From assembly GCA_916700875.1 (NCBI GenBank), contig CAKAKS010000066.1, forward strand, positions 34,470,490 to 34,534,489: a stretch of DNA of 64,000 nt, given 5' to 3'. The stretch comes from Sebastes aleutianus. Taxonomy: Eukaryota > Chordata > Actinopteri > Perciformes > Sebastidae. How positions within the stretch are numbered: position 1 is the stretch's first letter; each line of letters starts with the position of its first letter. Both the position numbers and the translations under genes were made by a program. The notes beneath the pieces were generated by a model. The model had not been told where the DNA came from. It ran no database searches and was given only the letters and a program-made list of their open reading frames with translations. Positions 1 through 15,200 of this stretch are shown here, piece by piece.

Positions 1-221
1 GCCTCTTTATTTACAATAAATGTTTTCATTTTTCTTGACTAGGTGTCTTCACCCATAATTTGACTTTGACTATTTTAAAATGTAAGTAAAGTACAGGTAC
101 TACAGTACTTCTGTGTGATACTCTGGCCCTTCTTCTGCCTCTGTGTGACTGTATGAAGGACAGTTGGGAGCAGAACAACAGTAACAGAAACCAGAGCAGA
201 GTGATACAGTGTGTCCTCTAC

Positions 222-282
222 CTTTTCACCGGTGTTCATCTTTTTGCTGGCGGAGAAGTCTTTCAGAGAACGAGTCACAGCC
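222..282 (-). CDS. stxbp1: stxbp1 coding exon 11 (last in window)
   Basis: Reads AVTRSLKDFSASKKMNTGEK (to residue 321), then a GTAGAG donor. It reaches the domain 3a hairpin region. The remaining roughly 270 residues must lie beyond the left edge. Confidence 0.93.
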
Positions 283-3200
283 CTGTGCAGACAAATGGGA
301 CGGAGACAGAAAAGGACAAGGACAATCAGGATCTAGAATTACCGCCTCGCGGTCGTATACCTCCGCCAACCAGTCATGTTGCAGATTACATCCACGTCTG
401 TCCAAAATGTCATCACTTCATCATTTTATCCTGTTAGACATTTGTGTGAAATTGTCATACTTAGCATATGATTTCTTTTCTTTTTTTTTGCACACACATA
501 AGACTTCATAAAATCCAGATAAAGATATAAATAAGAAATGTGGCAGGAGAACTAAAGAAGCCACAGGCTTATACAACGGACCTCCAATCTACTTAAAGCT
601 GCAGTGGATAGCAAATATGAAAAAGCTTTTTTTTTTTATAAAACAGTCATTATATCCTGACAGTAGAGCATCAGACAGGTAATCTGAAAAAAATCATGTT
701 CCTCGGTGTCCTCCAGTGTTCCTAACGGCATCTGCAAGATTTCACAGACCGGAGGAAAACAAGCAGTCATAGCTGATCTGGAGTCTGCTGTCCAGCTGCA
801 GTCTATGAGAGCCGGCTGTCAATCACTCGCAAACTCCGACCAAACGGTCAAACTAGGCAGCGCTGATCAAATATGAATCAATATTATGTTACGTTAATGC
901 CTATTTCTTTCCTCAAATGTTTTCAGAATCATCTTGTAGTGTACTGTTTAGCTGTAAAATTAGAAAGTTTGTGACCCGGCAGCCATGTTGAGATCTCTTG
1001 AGGAAATATCAAGCACCGCCCACCAGCCGGAGCACAGCCAATAGGAACGCTCTCTCTCTGAAATGACCTGTGATTGGCCAAAGCCTTCCGTTAAGGGCTA
1101 GATTTTTTCACAGATCACAGTGCCATTGACTTTTGACCACCAAAATCTAATCAGTTCCGTCTTGAGTCCAAGAAATCCCCCTAAGGCGTTCCTGAGATAT
1201 GGGAGAAAGGGATGGACAACCCTAAAACATAATGGCTGCATAATTTATGCCAACCACACCTTCCTCTTACACAAACCTACAGCTCTGTCACAGAGAATTT
1301 GTTATGCTGCATATAGAAAAGGCTCCATGACAGCTTGGTGACAGAGCTATAAGTTTGTGGTAGAGGAAGGTGTGGTTGTTTATCCGTGCCATGAGTGTGT
1401 ATGTGTAGAGTAGAAAGTCAAAGCCACTGACGTTGACACTTCCGCGATGTGTTTGTGTCTCAGAGTCAGCCACAGGTCATCGTCCTCATCCAGCAGTACC
1501 TCCTTCGTTCTCGTCTCTCCCATCCCACTGGTCTCAAAGCTGGCAGAGAGGGCGAGAGAGGTTTACAGACTGTATGTGTGTGTCTCAAAGAGAGACTCTT
1601 CTATTTGTTAAAGTAAATACAAAACTATGCAGATCAACATTGACTCATTTTAGCATCTTTATGTTGTGCAGTGCAGTCTTTCTTTCTTTTTTTTGCCTCT
1701 CCCTTGTAGGGCATTGTTTTACCATATTGGCCTTTTTCTAACAAATAATATGGTTTAAATTGAAGCATTTTTCAGAGTGAATAAGATGTTGGGGAATGAA
1801 GACATTTGGGTCTCAGCTTCACCACTGAAATATAAAACCCAAACTAAGTGTCAGTCACAATAATCAACAGAATAAAAGACAAATATTGCAATGACAGGTG
1901 CACCCTGAGCTCAGTGACTCCTGGCAGCTATCAGACATCCTTAAGTACAGCGTCTCTACCTGTAGACGTCGTTCTCAATGCCCAGCAGGTCGTAGGCCAT
2001 GGCCTGCAGCGTGAGCTCATGCAGAAGAGGCGTCACAGGGTCAAAGCCACGATCCAGAATGACCAGCTGAGTGCGAGACTTGTCTGGACCCTGGAGACAT
2101 CAGAACAGAAAGAAAACACTACACACACTGTGGAGGACTGACAGATGTTTGTACTCTTTACTTGCATCTCATCATTCAGTCTGATCATTTTGCTAACCAC
2201 AGACTTTGGGTATACCCACTCCTTCCCATCCTTTAAAAAATATAACATTGCAGCTATTGAATGAATACATCAAATCTCTGAAATTTCAGTTATTATGAAC
2301 AATGAAAAGTGCCTTAGTTTGAACTTGATGACTATTTATTGGTCCATTTGAAAGAGTCTCTTAACCAATAAAGGAGCAGATCCTCCTTCAACTGAATTCA
2401 AAACATAAAAATCCACAAAATTGAGTTGTAGCATATGGTTTTTCTGTTTTCAGGGACTCTATGTAAGTTCTTACACGTATAAATGTTTTGAATTGTTTTT
2501 TTTATTGACAATGTGTGAACAGGTTGTAACCTAACCTAAAAAACGAGACCTTTCACGACTCTCTGGGTTTCCTCTATCAGCCTGTAGATTGCTTTTAATG
2601 TGAAGAATGTTGGCCGTTTTTTCAGGAAAAAATCCAACGGATGTAACGTCATGCGCGCTTGCTAGTGCCTTTAATTTCAGCTCCGCTTCAGGGCTAACAG
2701 TGTGCAACGATAGTTAAGATTCAGACTCCATGGAGGCACAAAATAACTAAAGTTATATCTAGAGAAGCCCGTCTTGCAAAACAGGAATGTGACCGACGTC
2801 GGCGGAAAACTAGTGTTGTGGGAATAGCGTAGATCATTTTGGAGAATAGCAGAGCCAGTGCGAAGAGTGTGTGTGGACGTGGGAAGTGAAAGGTGAAGTA
2901 AGAGAGAGAGAGAGCGGCAGCGAGTGTGTGAGAAAACGAGCGAGCAGCGGAGCAGAAGAGAGTTAGTTTAGCTTCGAGAATATCAAGTGAATGTACAGTG
3001 GAAGTTGTAGTTTGTGCAGGAATGTGTCTTGTTTCCCTGCTTCTTAGTTGAGTGACGGCGGGAGTTAACTCCAGAGCGAGTGACGCTATCGACTCCGGCC
3101 CAGGAGACCTAAACTACGGTGTCTCCCCTATTTCTTCTGACCACGGTCGGGAGGCTGGAGCAGGAAAAGTTAACACTAGGATCAACATCGGCCGGGCCTT

Positions 3201-6200
3201 CCACTCAAGGAAGGGATCTTTGCTTGGTAAGCTGACATTACTGCCAAGCATGTGAAACATATAGTGATATTGTGGTTTTAGCTGCTAATGTTGCTAACAT
3301 TAATCAACACGATGCATTTCAATCACGTTCAGTCTTGTGTGTGTCTGTAGTGCGAGCACAAGCGCGAGCAACAGGACGCTGACTGTCGTTGACTTAACGG
3401 CAACAGGTGTCACTGTTAACAAGCTATTTCTGATTCTTACAGAGAGTCCCTTTAATTACCTGCCATTCAGAGTTGAGTATTTACAGTATGTCTGAAATAT
3501 GTCCATTGGGAATGGGATTAATGTAGCCTGCTTGTTATGCAAGATTGTTCTAGCATGATGTTTCTCATATGAGTGAGTCTAAGTTCTGAAATATACACAT
3601 GTAAACGGTTCTCCTCTCAGTAACTCTACTCCCCCTACCTCTCCCATGGAGGGGTCATCAGCCTTGTAGCCGTCTAACTTCTCCTGAAGCATCTGGGCCA
3701 GAACTGCACAGTCTTTGTACTCCCTGGACCAACACACACATAAAGCAATACAACATCACACCTGAACTTGCTGATGAATGCAGTGGGTAGGAATGGAGCA
3801 ATATGATTAAAAAAAGTTATTTTTATCCTGACAATAGTGGATGAGACAGGTAATCTGAAAAAAATCATGTGCCTCTGTGTCCTCCGGTGCTCCTAAGGGC
3901 ATCTGCAAGATTTCACAGACCGGAGGAAATCAATCACTTGCGAACTCCGACCAAACGGTCAAACTAGGCAGCGCTGATCAAATATGAATAAATATTCTGT
4001 TACTGTAATGCCTATTTCTCTCCTCAAATGTTTTCAGAATCATCTTGTAGTGTACTGTTTAGCTGTAAAATGAGAACGTTTGTGACCCGGCAGCTATGTT
4101 GAGATCAGTTGAAGAAATACCAAGCACCGCCCACCAGCCGGAGCACAGCCAATAGGAACGCTCTCTCTCTCTGAAATGACCTGTGATTGGTCAAAGTCTC
4201 CAGTCACGGGCTAGATTTTTTAAAGCCTGAAAACAGAGCCATGAGGAGGTGCAGAAGTCACAAGTTACAATATGCTGAAAGGTTATTATGGAATTTTTGC
4301 CCAATGATGCCAAAAACTTGTTGCCTACTGAAGCTTTAAGACCCTGGAAATTCTGAATGCAGAGCCCAGTGTAGTTCCAATACAAGTTGTATTAGGCTAC
4401 TGTTATTCTGGAGCATATTTCCAGTACTACAGTATACAACCTGTTAGACAACCATCTGAGCTTGATCCTATATGGAACCTTTTCAACAGGAACCAGAAAA
4501 GTTTTGATGGTGGTTTAAATTGTCAAATGAAAGCCTGTATTCAAATAACAGGCATGATTAAGGCAAAAATATTGAAGTGGGGTGGAATTATCTGCACTCT
4601 TGTAGCTCACACGGTAAATTCAGTTCATTGTACATTCTTTCTGCAACACTAATTCCATCAGAACTATTATCATTTTGCATTTCAGATACTGTTAATAAAC
4701 CAGAACACTGTAGGGATTATGCTTCAAACTGCTGGAAAGATTTTAATTTGAAACAGCTGCATGAAGTGTTCCATTTCATTGACAGTAGTTTTGGAAGCGA
4801 CTGGAAATAATTAGTGAATGAAAATAGTATTTCTGATAGAGGAGAAACTAAAGTATGAGTAGTGAGTATGACATGACTATATGGAATTCGTAATGTGGAA
4901 ATGTAGGCTACATTTATATTTTTCTGAAATTGATCATGAAACTTGGGTAAGCATAGAAGGTGCAGTGGGTTTACATTAACTGGGCAACAGGGTAAAATAG
5001 AAATTAAGAACAGTTCCTAAAACAAATGAGTTTGAAATAAAGGTCTGGTTCATTCTGCAGTTGAGGTTGATAAAGCCACTCTTAAGAATGTATAGTACTA
5101 CGATTCGGAGCTACTGTAACAACAGCCGTAGTGAGAACATCCTGTTTGTTCCCCTCATTGCGGACAAAATGGGGCAGAGAAACCAAAAACAGACACATGT
5201 CATGTACGATGCAGCTATCCAATCAGAATGTTTGCTCTCTACCACTGCAAAAATGGAATTGTATTATCCCAAAAGGGTTGGTTGCTTGTCTCACGCTCTG
5301 TATCGGATTCCAGGATACTCTTTGAGTGTGGCACAGAGGGTGGCGATCTGCTCAGCACAACGCTCCAGCATCTGGTTCTTCACATCAGCCTTGAAGGGGC
5401 TGTAGAAGTCCTGAAAGGCATCCAGTTTGTCCACGGAGAAGACCTGGACACAGAGGACATGACAAAGAGAGACACCATGAGATCAGACCTCAACTTTACT
5501 GTGGTCCCCAACATTTAAACTGATTAAAGCAGTAGTAGGCAGAATATTTTTGGCCTCGTTGGGCATAAAGTCCATAATAACCTTTCAGCATATTGTGATT
5601 CAAGTGTTCTGAGAGAAAACAAAACTTTTGTATCTCCTCATGGCTCTGTTTTCAGGCTTTAGAAAATCTATTTCAGAGAGAGAGCGTTCCGATTGGCTGT
5701 TCATTCAACGGAGGCAGCTGTCAATCACTCGTGAACTCCAATCAAACGGTCAAACTAGGCAGCGCTGATTAAATATGAATCAATATTCTGTTACTGTAAT
5801 GTTTATTTCTTGCATAAAACGTTTTCAGAAACCTATTTTAGTGTACGCTTTGGCTGTAAAATGAGAAAGTTTGCTCTGGCTGGTGGCTTGGTATTTCCTC
5901 AACTGATCTCAACATGGCGACCGAGTCACAAACTTTCTCATTTTACAGCTAAACAATACACTACAAGATGTTTCTGAAAACATTTTACGCTAAAATTGGC
6001 ATTACAATAACAGAATATTGATTCATATTTGATCAGCGCTGCCTAGTTTGAGCGTTTGAATCAGAGTCTGCGAGTGATTGACATCTGCTCAGAGACGGCA
6101 AGGCTCCAGCTTGGTTCTTTTCCTCCAGTCTGTGAAATCTTGCAGATGCCGTGAGGAGCACCGGAGGACACATAGGAACATGATTTTTTTCAGATTACCT

Positions 6201-9200
6201 GTCTCATGTACTACTGTCAGGATATAGTGACCGTTTTATAAAAATATCTTTTTTTAATCATTTTTGCTCCAATCTTGCCTACTGCTGCTTTAATACCATA
6301 GACCGTGTATAAGGAGTGGATGTAGTCATCATGACGTCACCCATTGGTTTGTGTACTGCCGTTTTGAAACCATTTTCTTTTTGCAACCAGAAGTGACACG
6401 AGAGGGTGGAGCTAAGTACAACCAAACGCTGAATAAGACATTTTTAGGCGACCACAATGTTAAACGGTGAAAGGGTTAAAGTTGTAAGATAAAAACGCAG
6501 ACAACTCCCAGACCAGTCAACGCCATAGCAGCAATCTGTCAATCACAAGGTAGCCCCGCCCTAAAGCATACCCTTCTTTATGGTCTATTTTGACTTTAAA
6601 TGGGATCATAATTTACTAAATGAACATCATGCTGTATTGAAGAAGACTTGAAACTAGCAATTGAGACCATAAACTCATGTTTACAATATTAATGAGGTAA
6701 TAAATCAAATGAGAAATAGGGTTCTTCTATACAATCAGACTTCTTTGTCCAACCAGAGGAGTCGCCCCCTGCTGGCTATACAAAGAATGCAAGTTTAAGG
6801 CACTTCAGCATTGGCTTCACTTTTCAGAACCGTAAATTGCCGCCTGATTAATATACTTTATTATACACAGCTTTGATAAAAAAGTTTTAGTGATATATGA
6901 TGATCTAAATGGTGTTTTAACACTTTTTTAGAAATGACAGAATGATACTTCTTGAGTAAATAAAATATTTTAGCTTGAAAATGGTTAAAGGTAAAATAAT
7001 AAATACAAAAATATTGGCCACCAGAAACGTCTCTTTTCCACACTCACACACTCACTTAAAAACACATGCATACATGCACCCATCTGTTACTGATTCCATC
7101 ACATGATAACATCCCGTGCTTTCTCTTGTCACACATCTTATCTGTGTTCCCATTGGCTGCAGAGAATGAGCATTGGTTCTGTCAGCCAATGAGGTAAAGG
7201 GATGAGAGTAGGGCAGGGGGGCAGGGCTGGTATGATCCCTCCCTCTCGGGATTAAAACTACAGGACAACAGCAGAGGATTGAAGGCTAAAGCTGATCCAA
7301 CACAGAACACTGTTGGTCTGATCCTCTTCAGCACTGTTCCTCCCTCTATTGAGGAACTGTGTCAATATCATTGGGCGAGAAACCTGCAGTTTCCCCACCT
7401 TTACATTTCAATCCAGCCTTTTTTTGCAAAGTTGTCAACAGAACATTGATGCTGGACAGTTCTGCTGAAGAATGCTTTTAATACATTTTAGTAGTACAGT
7501 AGTTAGTGTAGGCGAAACCCTCAAAAACACACACATAAAAGAACATTAAAATAAAGCTCTAACAGTCAATATTGCTGAACAAGGAACACGCTGTGCCTGT
7601 ACTAGCTCCTATTTGTATCCAAATGCACATAATACATAGTAATACTTAGTATGTTCAGGATTGATATTTCTAACCAGTGGCTGCACGTCCGATGTTCAGT
7701 AACACACACAAAGTGATAAGGACCATGCGCTAGAGACATGGCACATGACCCCTCATTACCCGCAGCGATTAGATGCCTGCTAAATGTGGACTTTAAAGGT
7801 GAGTTTACTCCAAGTTTTATCTTGGAGCACTGAGTCACACAATACCTATATGCACAGTTAATTAAAGCTGCAGTGGGTAGAAATGGAGCAAATATGATTA
7901 AAAAAGGTTATTTTTATAAAACGGTAGTGCATGAGACAGGTAATGGGAAAAATATCATGTGCCTCTGTGTCCTCCGGTGCTCCTAACGGCATCTGCGAGA
8001 TTTCACAGACCGGAGGAAAACAAGCCGTCAGAGCCGAGCTGGAGCTTTGCAGTCTCTGAGCAGCTGTCAATGAACTCTGATCAAACGCTCAAACTAGGCA
8101 GCGCTGATCAAATATGAAGCAATATTCTGTTACTGTAATGCCTATTTCTCTCCTCAAATGTTTTCAGAATCATCTTCAATGTCATATTTGGTTAATATGA
8201 GGTACTAAGTTTCCTACATGCATTGCAACCAAAATGATGACGAATAGATGTGCGTTCCGTCAGATAACTTCTTTGTGACCCTGTAGCCAGTGCTGCAATT
8301 CATGACCTCATAAGGAATGCTAATGTTGGAGATGGATTTGATTGATTGATTAAAAAAACATAAAAAACACTGGTTTTACTGTATCCATCCTCCTCCAAAG
8401 TGATGATGTACAATACACACACACACACACACAAAAGAATACCTTACACTACATCTTACCATGAAAACAAACTCCACTCAAAGCAACAAGAGAGAGGCAG
8501 GTTTCTCTGCAAGCTTTACACATTGTTGAAACCACATCACATCTGAGGTAGACGATAATGAGCAGCTGCCGTGGTCTAATCCCGGTTTAGACAATGTCTT
8601 ACCTGAGACTCATAGGGCAGAAAGGCGATGTGGATCTCAGTCAAGGCCTTCATGGCTTTGGAGGCGCGGGATTTGGTCAACAGTCCGAACAAGGTGTCTG
8701 GAATTGCTGGCGAGAATCACAGAAAAACATGGTGACTTACTGAGATAGTTAATGATTAGATAAGACAATGTCAACATTATGTCAATCTTGAATGTTGTAA
8801 CTTTCTTAAATTAGAAAATATTTAATTCACCTAATATTAACAGAGAAAATAAGTAATGATGATATAATAATGTCTTCTCTGGCACTGGAGAAAAAAAAAA
8901 TAACCCTGATGATGTCATCAGTTATCTCAGTTGGGCTGAGAGACAGATTTTTAGCAAAAGCCTGCTGTACAAATTGGAACATGGATTTTGAAAGATGGTG
9001 GTGCTGGTGTTTGAGGGACCCACAACAGTCTCAGTAACCTAGACCTGACCCGGGACCCCAGTGCTGTCAGCTTCAAGGGGGTGTGTTGGTGGGGGCGTGT
9101 CTTTAACCCCTTAAAACTCCGACGGCCAGCTATTTTTCTGTCTTTCAGAGGTTGTTGCATGCTCAGTTTTCAAGCTAGAGTGAAGATACTTGTATCATAT

Positions 9201-12200
9201 GAAACAAGAAAACCCATGGAATCCATTGGTACCATGTCATGCTATCTTTACTTCGATCGCTAAATAACGCTTTGAAGTTACACTATGAAGTTGCGCTAAA
9301 TTTTGAAGAGGAAAATTTAATATTTCTGCATACTGGGGTCCCTAAACTCGGAATTACATAAATTGGGTATCACTGTAAAGCCGAGACTCTTGTGGATCCA
9401 ATGAGCCCAACTGTATTCATGTGTGCCCCATAGGAGCCATTTCATTGTAATGAGACCATTTTTTAAAACTTGACCTCACTGTACACTGTAGTTTTCCTCA
9501 GGTCTATTTTATAGACCTGTAAGGACGTCTAATCCAATGTCCGCGCTGAAGCGTGCACAGCTGCACGCTGCAGCTGTGCACTAGTCGACAAAGAAAAGCA
9601 GACAACTGTCGCTATTTTAGGGCTCAGTTATGTTGAAGTTCTGTCACAGAGAGCAACTGAACAATATGCACTTTTATGGAGAAAAATATAATTGTGATTA
9701 AGCAGTCTACCTACTGTACGGGGATCACATTGTTACCTTAGCTTTTCCACTGCTATTTAGCTATGCTTTATTTCAGGATGCATTTTCTCACTCACTTTAC
9801 TGATCCAGCATCCTCAACAGTTTAGTGTTATTAGGATTGATTTACCATCAAAAGCATTATGTGTGTATTAAAATCAAAATATGAAAATGCCACTTTGATA
9901 TTAGGCTTGATTGTAATGAGCTATCTTGACTAAAGCTACAGTACTGTATGCATGGATAGATTCTTTCTTAGAATCAGATTTTTGTGTAAACATCTCGTTT
10001 TCTAGACAGAATGTCAATATGATCATATTTTTCAGTTCTAATAGTTTTCTTGCTCCTCCCAAGTCTCATCAGCAGATCTAGACATAGACAATTAAACTCT
10101 CTTCAGGATGGATTTACTCACTGTCGGTGAAGAAGACATGAGCTCCTCGGTACCTTGGAGACGATGGGTCTCTGAAGTCATCAATCAGACCCTCAACAGA
10201 CTGAGAGAGCAGAGAATCATGTTTTAACTTATGAACTGATATAAACAGGAATGACAGTTTGGACAATTCTTCATTCGGTTCAAAAGTTAGTGAAAAGAAA
10301 TATTGAATAAAAATCCAGTGTTTCTAACTGCATCATAACATGAATTTTGAAAGAACAATGGGGCAGTGGTGGCCTAAAAGAGAGAGAAGCGGGCTTATGA
10401 CTGGAAGGTTGTCAGTTCCCCCAAACCGGCAGGATAAATCTAGATGGGGAAAGTGAAAAGCAGCGCTTGCCCCTCCCTCATTACCACCACTGAGGTGCCC
10501 TTAACCCTAACTGGTCCAGTGAAGCTGCTCAGTGGCCAGCAGATCAGATTGTGGTTGTACTGGACAGTTTCCAAGTGTGAATGTGTAACTGTGTGATCAG
10601 GGGGTAGTCTTTATAAACCAAACTAACCATAACACCGGAACACTGGAACTACATTTTGAAGTATTTAAAGACCAAAAAAATCTCAGTTGCTGGACAAAAC
10701 CAATAGTATTACTGAAAAAACAGCAAAACACTGTAGGATGAAGAAAGTCAATGAGAGACTGTATGTACTGCACCATAGAATCCTAAACAGCCTCTATATG
10801 AGCTGTATCATTTACCTCATCTGAGGGTGTGATCAGGTAGATGGCCTCCATGCTGGGCAGAGGCTCACGCCGCTTGTTTATGTCTTCTACAACTGGAGAG
10901 AAAAACAATAATCAATAAAAACTCCTCCATCATCTTGATTAGACTGGAACTATGCTTTCCAACTTGTAGTTTATAGGAACTCCTGTGCCCTGCACAATCC
11001 TGGGGCTGTCCTCGACTTACAGCAAACATTTTAAAAACATTTAGACATTTTAAGGTAGCTGTCTCTCAAATGTAATATCAAGTTTTGAAATATAATTTCT
11101 TTGTTGAGTAATTTGAACAAGCAGACATCTAAACCATTTTTAATACTGTATATCAGTGCCAGTAATAGTAAATAGTTAAGTCAGGTCAGTGTGTTATTTG
11201 TTTCAGTGTTAACATTGTGCGGTGTAGTGATCATTTCAACCTTTAGTTTAGGAGTTGCTGTCAGGGTCTTAGTCTCATAAATATGCTTTCTGGTCCAACT
11301 GTAACACTTTGCTCTTATATTATTTACTAACATGATATTATATCTTGCTATGACGCCCTGAAATGAAACTAAAGAAGTTATATTGATTTTAGAGAAGTTT
11401 TATGAGGGAAACTTTGGCCGGCATCTCCTAATTTTGCCAGTTTACCTCTTTTTGACATAATTTACATACATACATACATATGACTTTTTATGACATACAA
11501 TACTATGACTTTTTCAAAATACTAAACTGTGACTTTTTATGACTTTTTAGATATATTATACTATGACTTTTTGATGATTTTTTTCGACATACTATACTAT
11601 GACATACAGGTATTTTGCCTTTTTGGGGGAGATGTCAATGTCAACGCAATTTCATGTGTTTAGATTATAATTGTTTGTATGCATTCATGTCTTATCAAAC
11701 AAACATTTGGGTAACGCATTCTATGACACCCATGTCTATAATGTATTATTAACATACTTTGAATGCGTTATAATCTGCTTATAGCACTTTATAATTATAG
11801 TTATCATATAATATAGGATATAATCATATATAAAGGCGGGTGCAACGTCAGTGTGTGTCTGTGACAGAATCATTGTCCTAAACCTAATGTCAGTGAGTAA
11901 AGGCTGAACTGGAGTCAGGATGAGGTTAGCCTAGCTTAGCATAAAGACTGGAAACTGGCTCTGTCCAATGTGAAAAAAGTGCCTACTAGCACCTGTAAAG
12001 CTGACCGATAAACACATTGTACGTACACAAACAGAAATATAAACTTGGTTTTATGGAGAGTTACGGAACTATGTCTTGACAAACAGCAGCCAGGCGCAGT
12101 AACTGTGCACAGCATCCTGACGTTTTGTCAACCAGGTGACCCAATGAAATCAAGAAATATCCATGGGTTAATGTGGTTTGTTGAAAAATAGTTCCATCAT

Positions 12201-15200
12201 TAAAAAGAGATATAACATGCTAATTAGTGAGCTTTAGAGGTGTTGGTGGGTGTACTTTTGCACTGTGGACATTATATCTGCTTGTCCTATGCTAAGCTAG
12301 GCTAACCACATCCTGACTCTGGCTCTGTACTAATTCACAAATATGAGATATCAATCTTCACAACTCATTCTTGGAAATAAAGCAGACAAACTATTCCTTT
12401 AAATCTGAACTTTCATAGATACACATGAAAGGCATTTAAAAAGTGGGTAGGCTATATTTACTCTATCCAAGCTAATGTGATCCACTGTTTCAACACAATT
12501 ACTCCAGCATTATTCCATTTTCATTGCATCGATATCCATAAATGTTTCAATCGGCCAGTCTAGAAATGGGTCACCCACATAGTGGCTGTTAATAGTTCCC
12601 TCTGGCTGGACTGAATTCAATTTACCGGCACTAAATTTGTTTAAAGTGATTTCAAAGCTGCAAGTGAAGTCAACTCAGGTGACCTGGGTGGTACTTACTG
12701 GTGATTCCCTCTGACATGATGTCTGTCATCTTACAGGCGGAGGAAATCATCCTCATACTCAGCTTGTCCACCACCAGCACCTATAACACAGTTGGACACA
12801 GCAGGGGCCTTTATAAGGATTTTATTTATATCAATTGAGTGGTTTTATTCATATTCCAGCCGATTAGACTGTTGTCAGGCTATTAAATAGGCGTTATCAG
12901 TCGCTATAAGCCCCATAGATGTGGGTCAATAGGGGCCTACTACACCCACTTTATCATCTACTCATGGTAGATCACCGAAAGAAGGTATGAAAGAACACAA
13001 CAGCGACCTCTAGCGAATGTAGTTATTATGACAGGAGCAGAAGTGGAAGTCAGGCGCTGTAGTATAGACAGTGTGAAACTTCACAAGCGGTGGAGGTGGG
13101 GGACGATGGATGTTTTTCCCTAAACTTAACAAAGTGTCTTTCTTTGTCTAAACATACACTTTTACAGCGTAGCAGGTGTAGTAGACTCCTAATGACCCAC
13201 ATCTATGGTGCTTATAGCGACTGATAACGCCTGTTTAATGGCCTGATCAGAATAACAGGACCATTACCTTCCATTTTCCCTTTTCTCTTGCCTTCTTGAT
13301 GACGTCATTCATTATCTCTGTAAAGAAAGAAAATGTTCCGTCAAGACATCAACATAAAACCTGGATTTCACATAACAAAATCATTCTCAACAGTTTAGTG
13401 TTATTAGACCCAGGATTGATTTACCATCAAAAGCAAAATATGAAAATGCTAATTTGATATTAGGCTTGACTGTAGTGAGCTAGCTTGGCTAAAGCTACTG
13501 TACTGTATGCATGGACAGTGACTTACCTTCATTCTTAAAATCAGATTGTTGTGTAAACATTTCTGCCAATGTGTGGACATACAACAATACACTTTGAATC
13601 GTTTAGTAGTTTTCTTGAAAGAAATGTGTTGGTTCTAATATTTTTCTTGCACTTGCAGTGTCCTCCCAAGTCTCATCAGAAGATCTAGACTTAGACATTT
13701 AAAACTATCTTCAAGGCTAGACCAAAGCTCCACCGCTGAGCAGAACCGTTTGCTGGCACAGCCACTATGGGCGAGTGCTAAGGGCGAAGGGGTGCACAGC
13801 GGAGAGAGAGAGGACGAGAGAGAGAAAGATTATGTTTTTAGAGTTTCCATCTAGCAAGCAAGCTGAGACACACATTCAGGCCTCTCCAAATTCTTTTTCA
13901 GTTAAAATAATGTGGCCACCAGCAGCAGGAATATGTGAGTTATATCTGCAGTCTCAAGTGTTTTGATACCCTTCATTAATTATTCAAATCATCCCATGGT
14001 AAATAACCTTCCCTGCTTTGGAATGAGCTGTTCCAAACAGATTCAAGCATATACAGTAATGTAATTTGTATACTGTCTGACTTCTACATTAAAGGGATGG
14101 TTAAGGTGTTTGGAAGTGAGGTTGTAGAGGTACTTATCCACGGTCAGTGTTTTACCTATGGCGGTTAGCACGCCCCAAGTTTGGAGAAGCTGGCAAGAGT
14201 ACCAACACGGGAGCAAAGCAATGTACTGCTGTGGATGGGGCCAGCAGCAAAGTGCATTTTAGACTCCTAAAAGAAAGGCTCACATAATAAAATCAATATC
14301 AGTTTAAATGTATGCTACATTTAGAATATTTTCCAACAGGGAACTGAACTGAAAGGGAAACTTATCTATGTTCTCTTCAAAGCCACCAGACTCCGTTGAC
14401 AAAACAGTATACATAAGTATCACTTTCAGTTCAGTTCCCCATCAGAAAATATCTTAAATATAGTGTACACTTAAACTGATATTGATTTTTTTTAGGTGTC
14501 TAAAATATGTTTTGCTGCTGCGATAATATCGTGTTAACTCAAATTAATTTCAAAGCCACAAATTTCTCTAAAGCATTAATGCAACTTGCGATCATTTAGG
14601 TTGTAGCGGGCTCAGGAGGAGGCTAAATAACGCTCCAAAGTTACGCTAAATTGGCCATTTTCAAAGGGGTCCTTTGACCTCTGACCTCAGTATATGTGAA
14701 TGAAAATTAGTTCTATGGGTACCCACGAGTCTCCCCTTTACAGACATGCCCACTTTATGATAATCACATGCAGTTTGTGGCAAGTCATAGCCAAGTCAGC
14801 ACACTGACACACTGGCAGCTTGAGTTTGCCATGTTGTGATTTGAGTTTCTTTTTATGCTAAATGCAGTACCTGTGAGGGTTTCTGGAAAATATTTGTCAT
14901 TGTTTTGTGTTGTTAATTGATTTCCAATAATAAATATATACATACATTTGCATAAAGCAGCATATTTGCCCACTCCCAGGTTGATAAGAGTATTAAATAC
15001 TTGACAAATCTCTCTTTAAGGTACATTTTGAACAGATAAAAAATGTGCGACAATCATGCCATTAATCATGATTAAATATTTAAACGATTGACAGCCCTGT
15101 TTTTTTTTTACATAATGTGGCAAGAGGATTTGAAGCATGTCTCAGTATTGCTAAAAAAGCAAATTTCTGAAATATCTGTATGCTGGTAAAGTATATCCAA

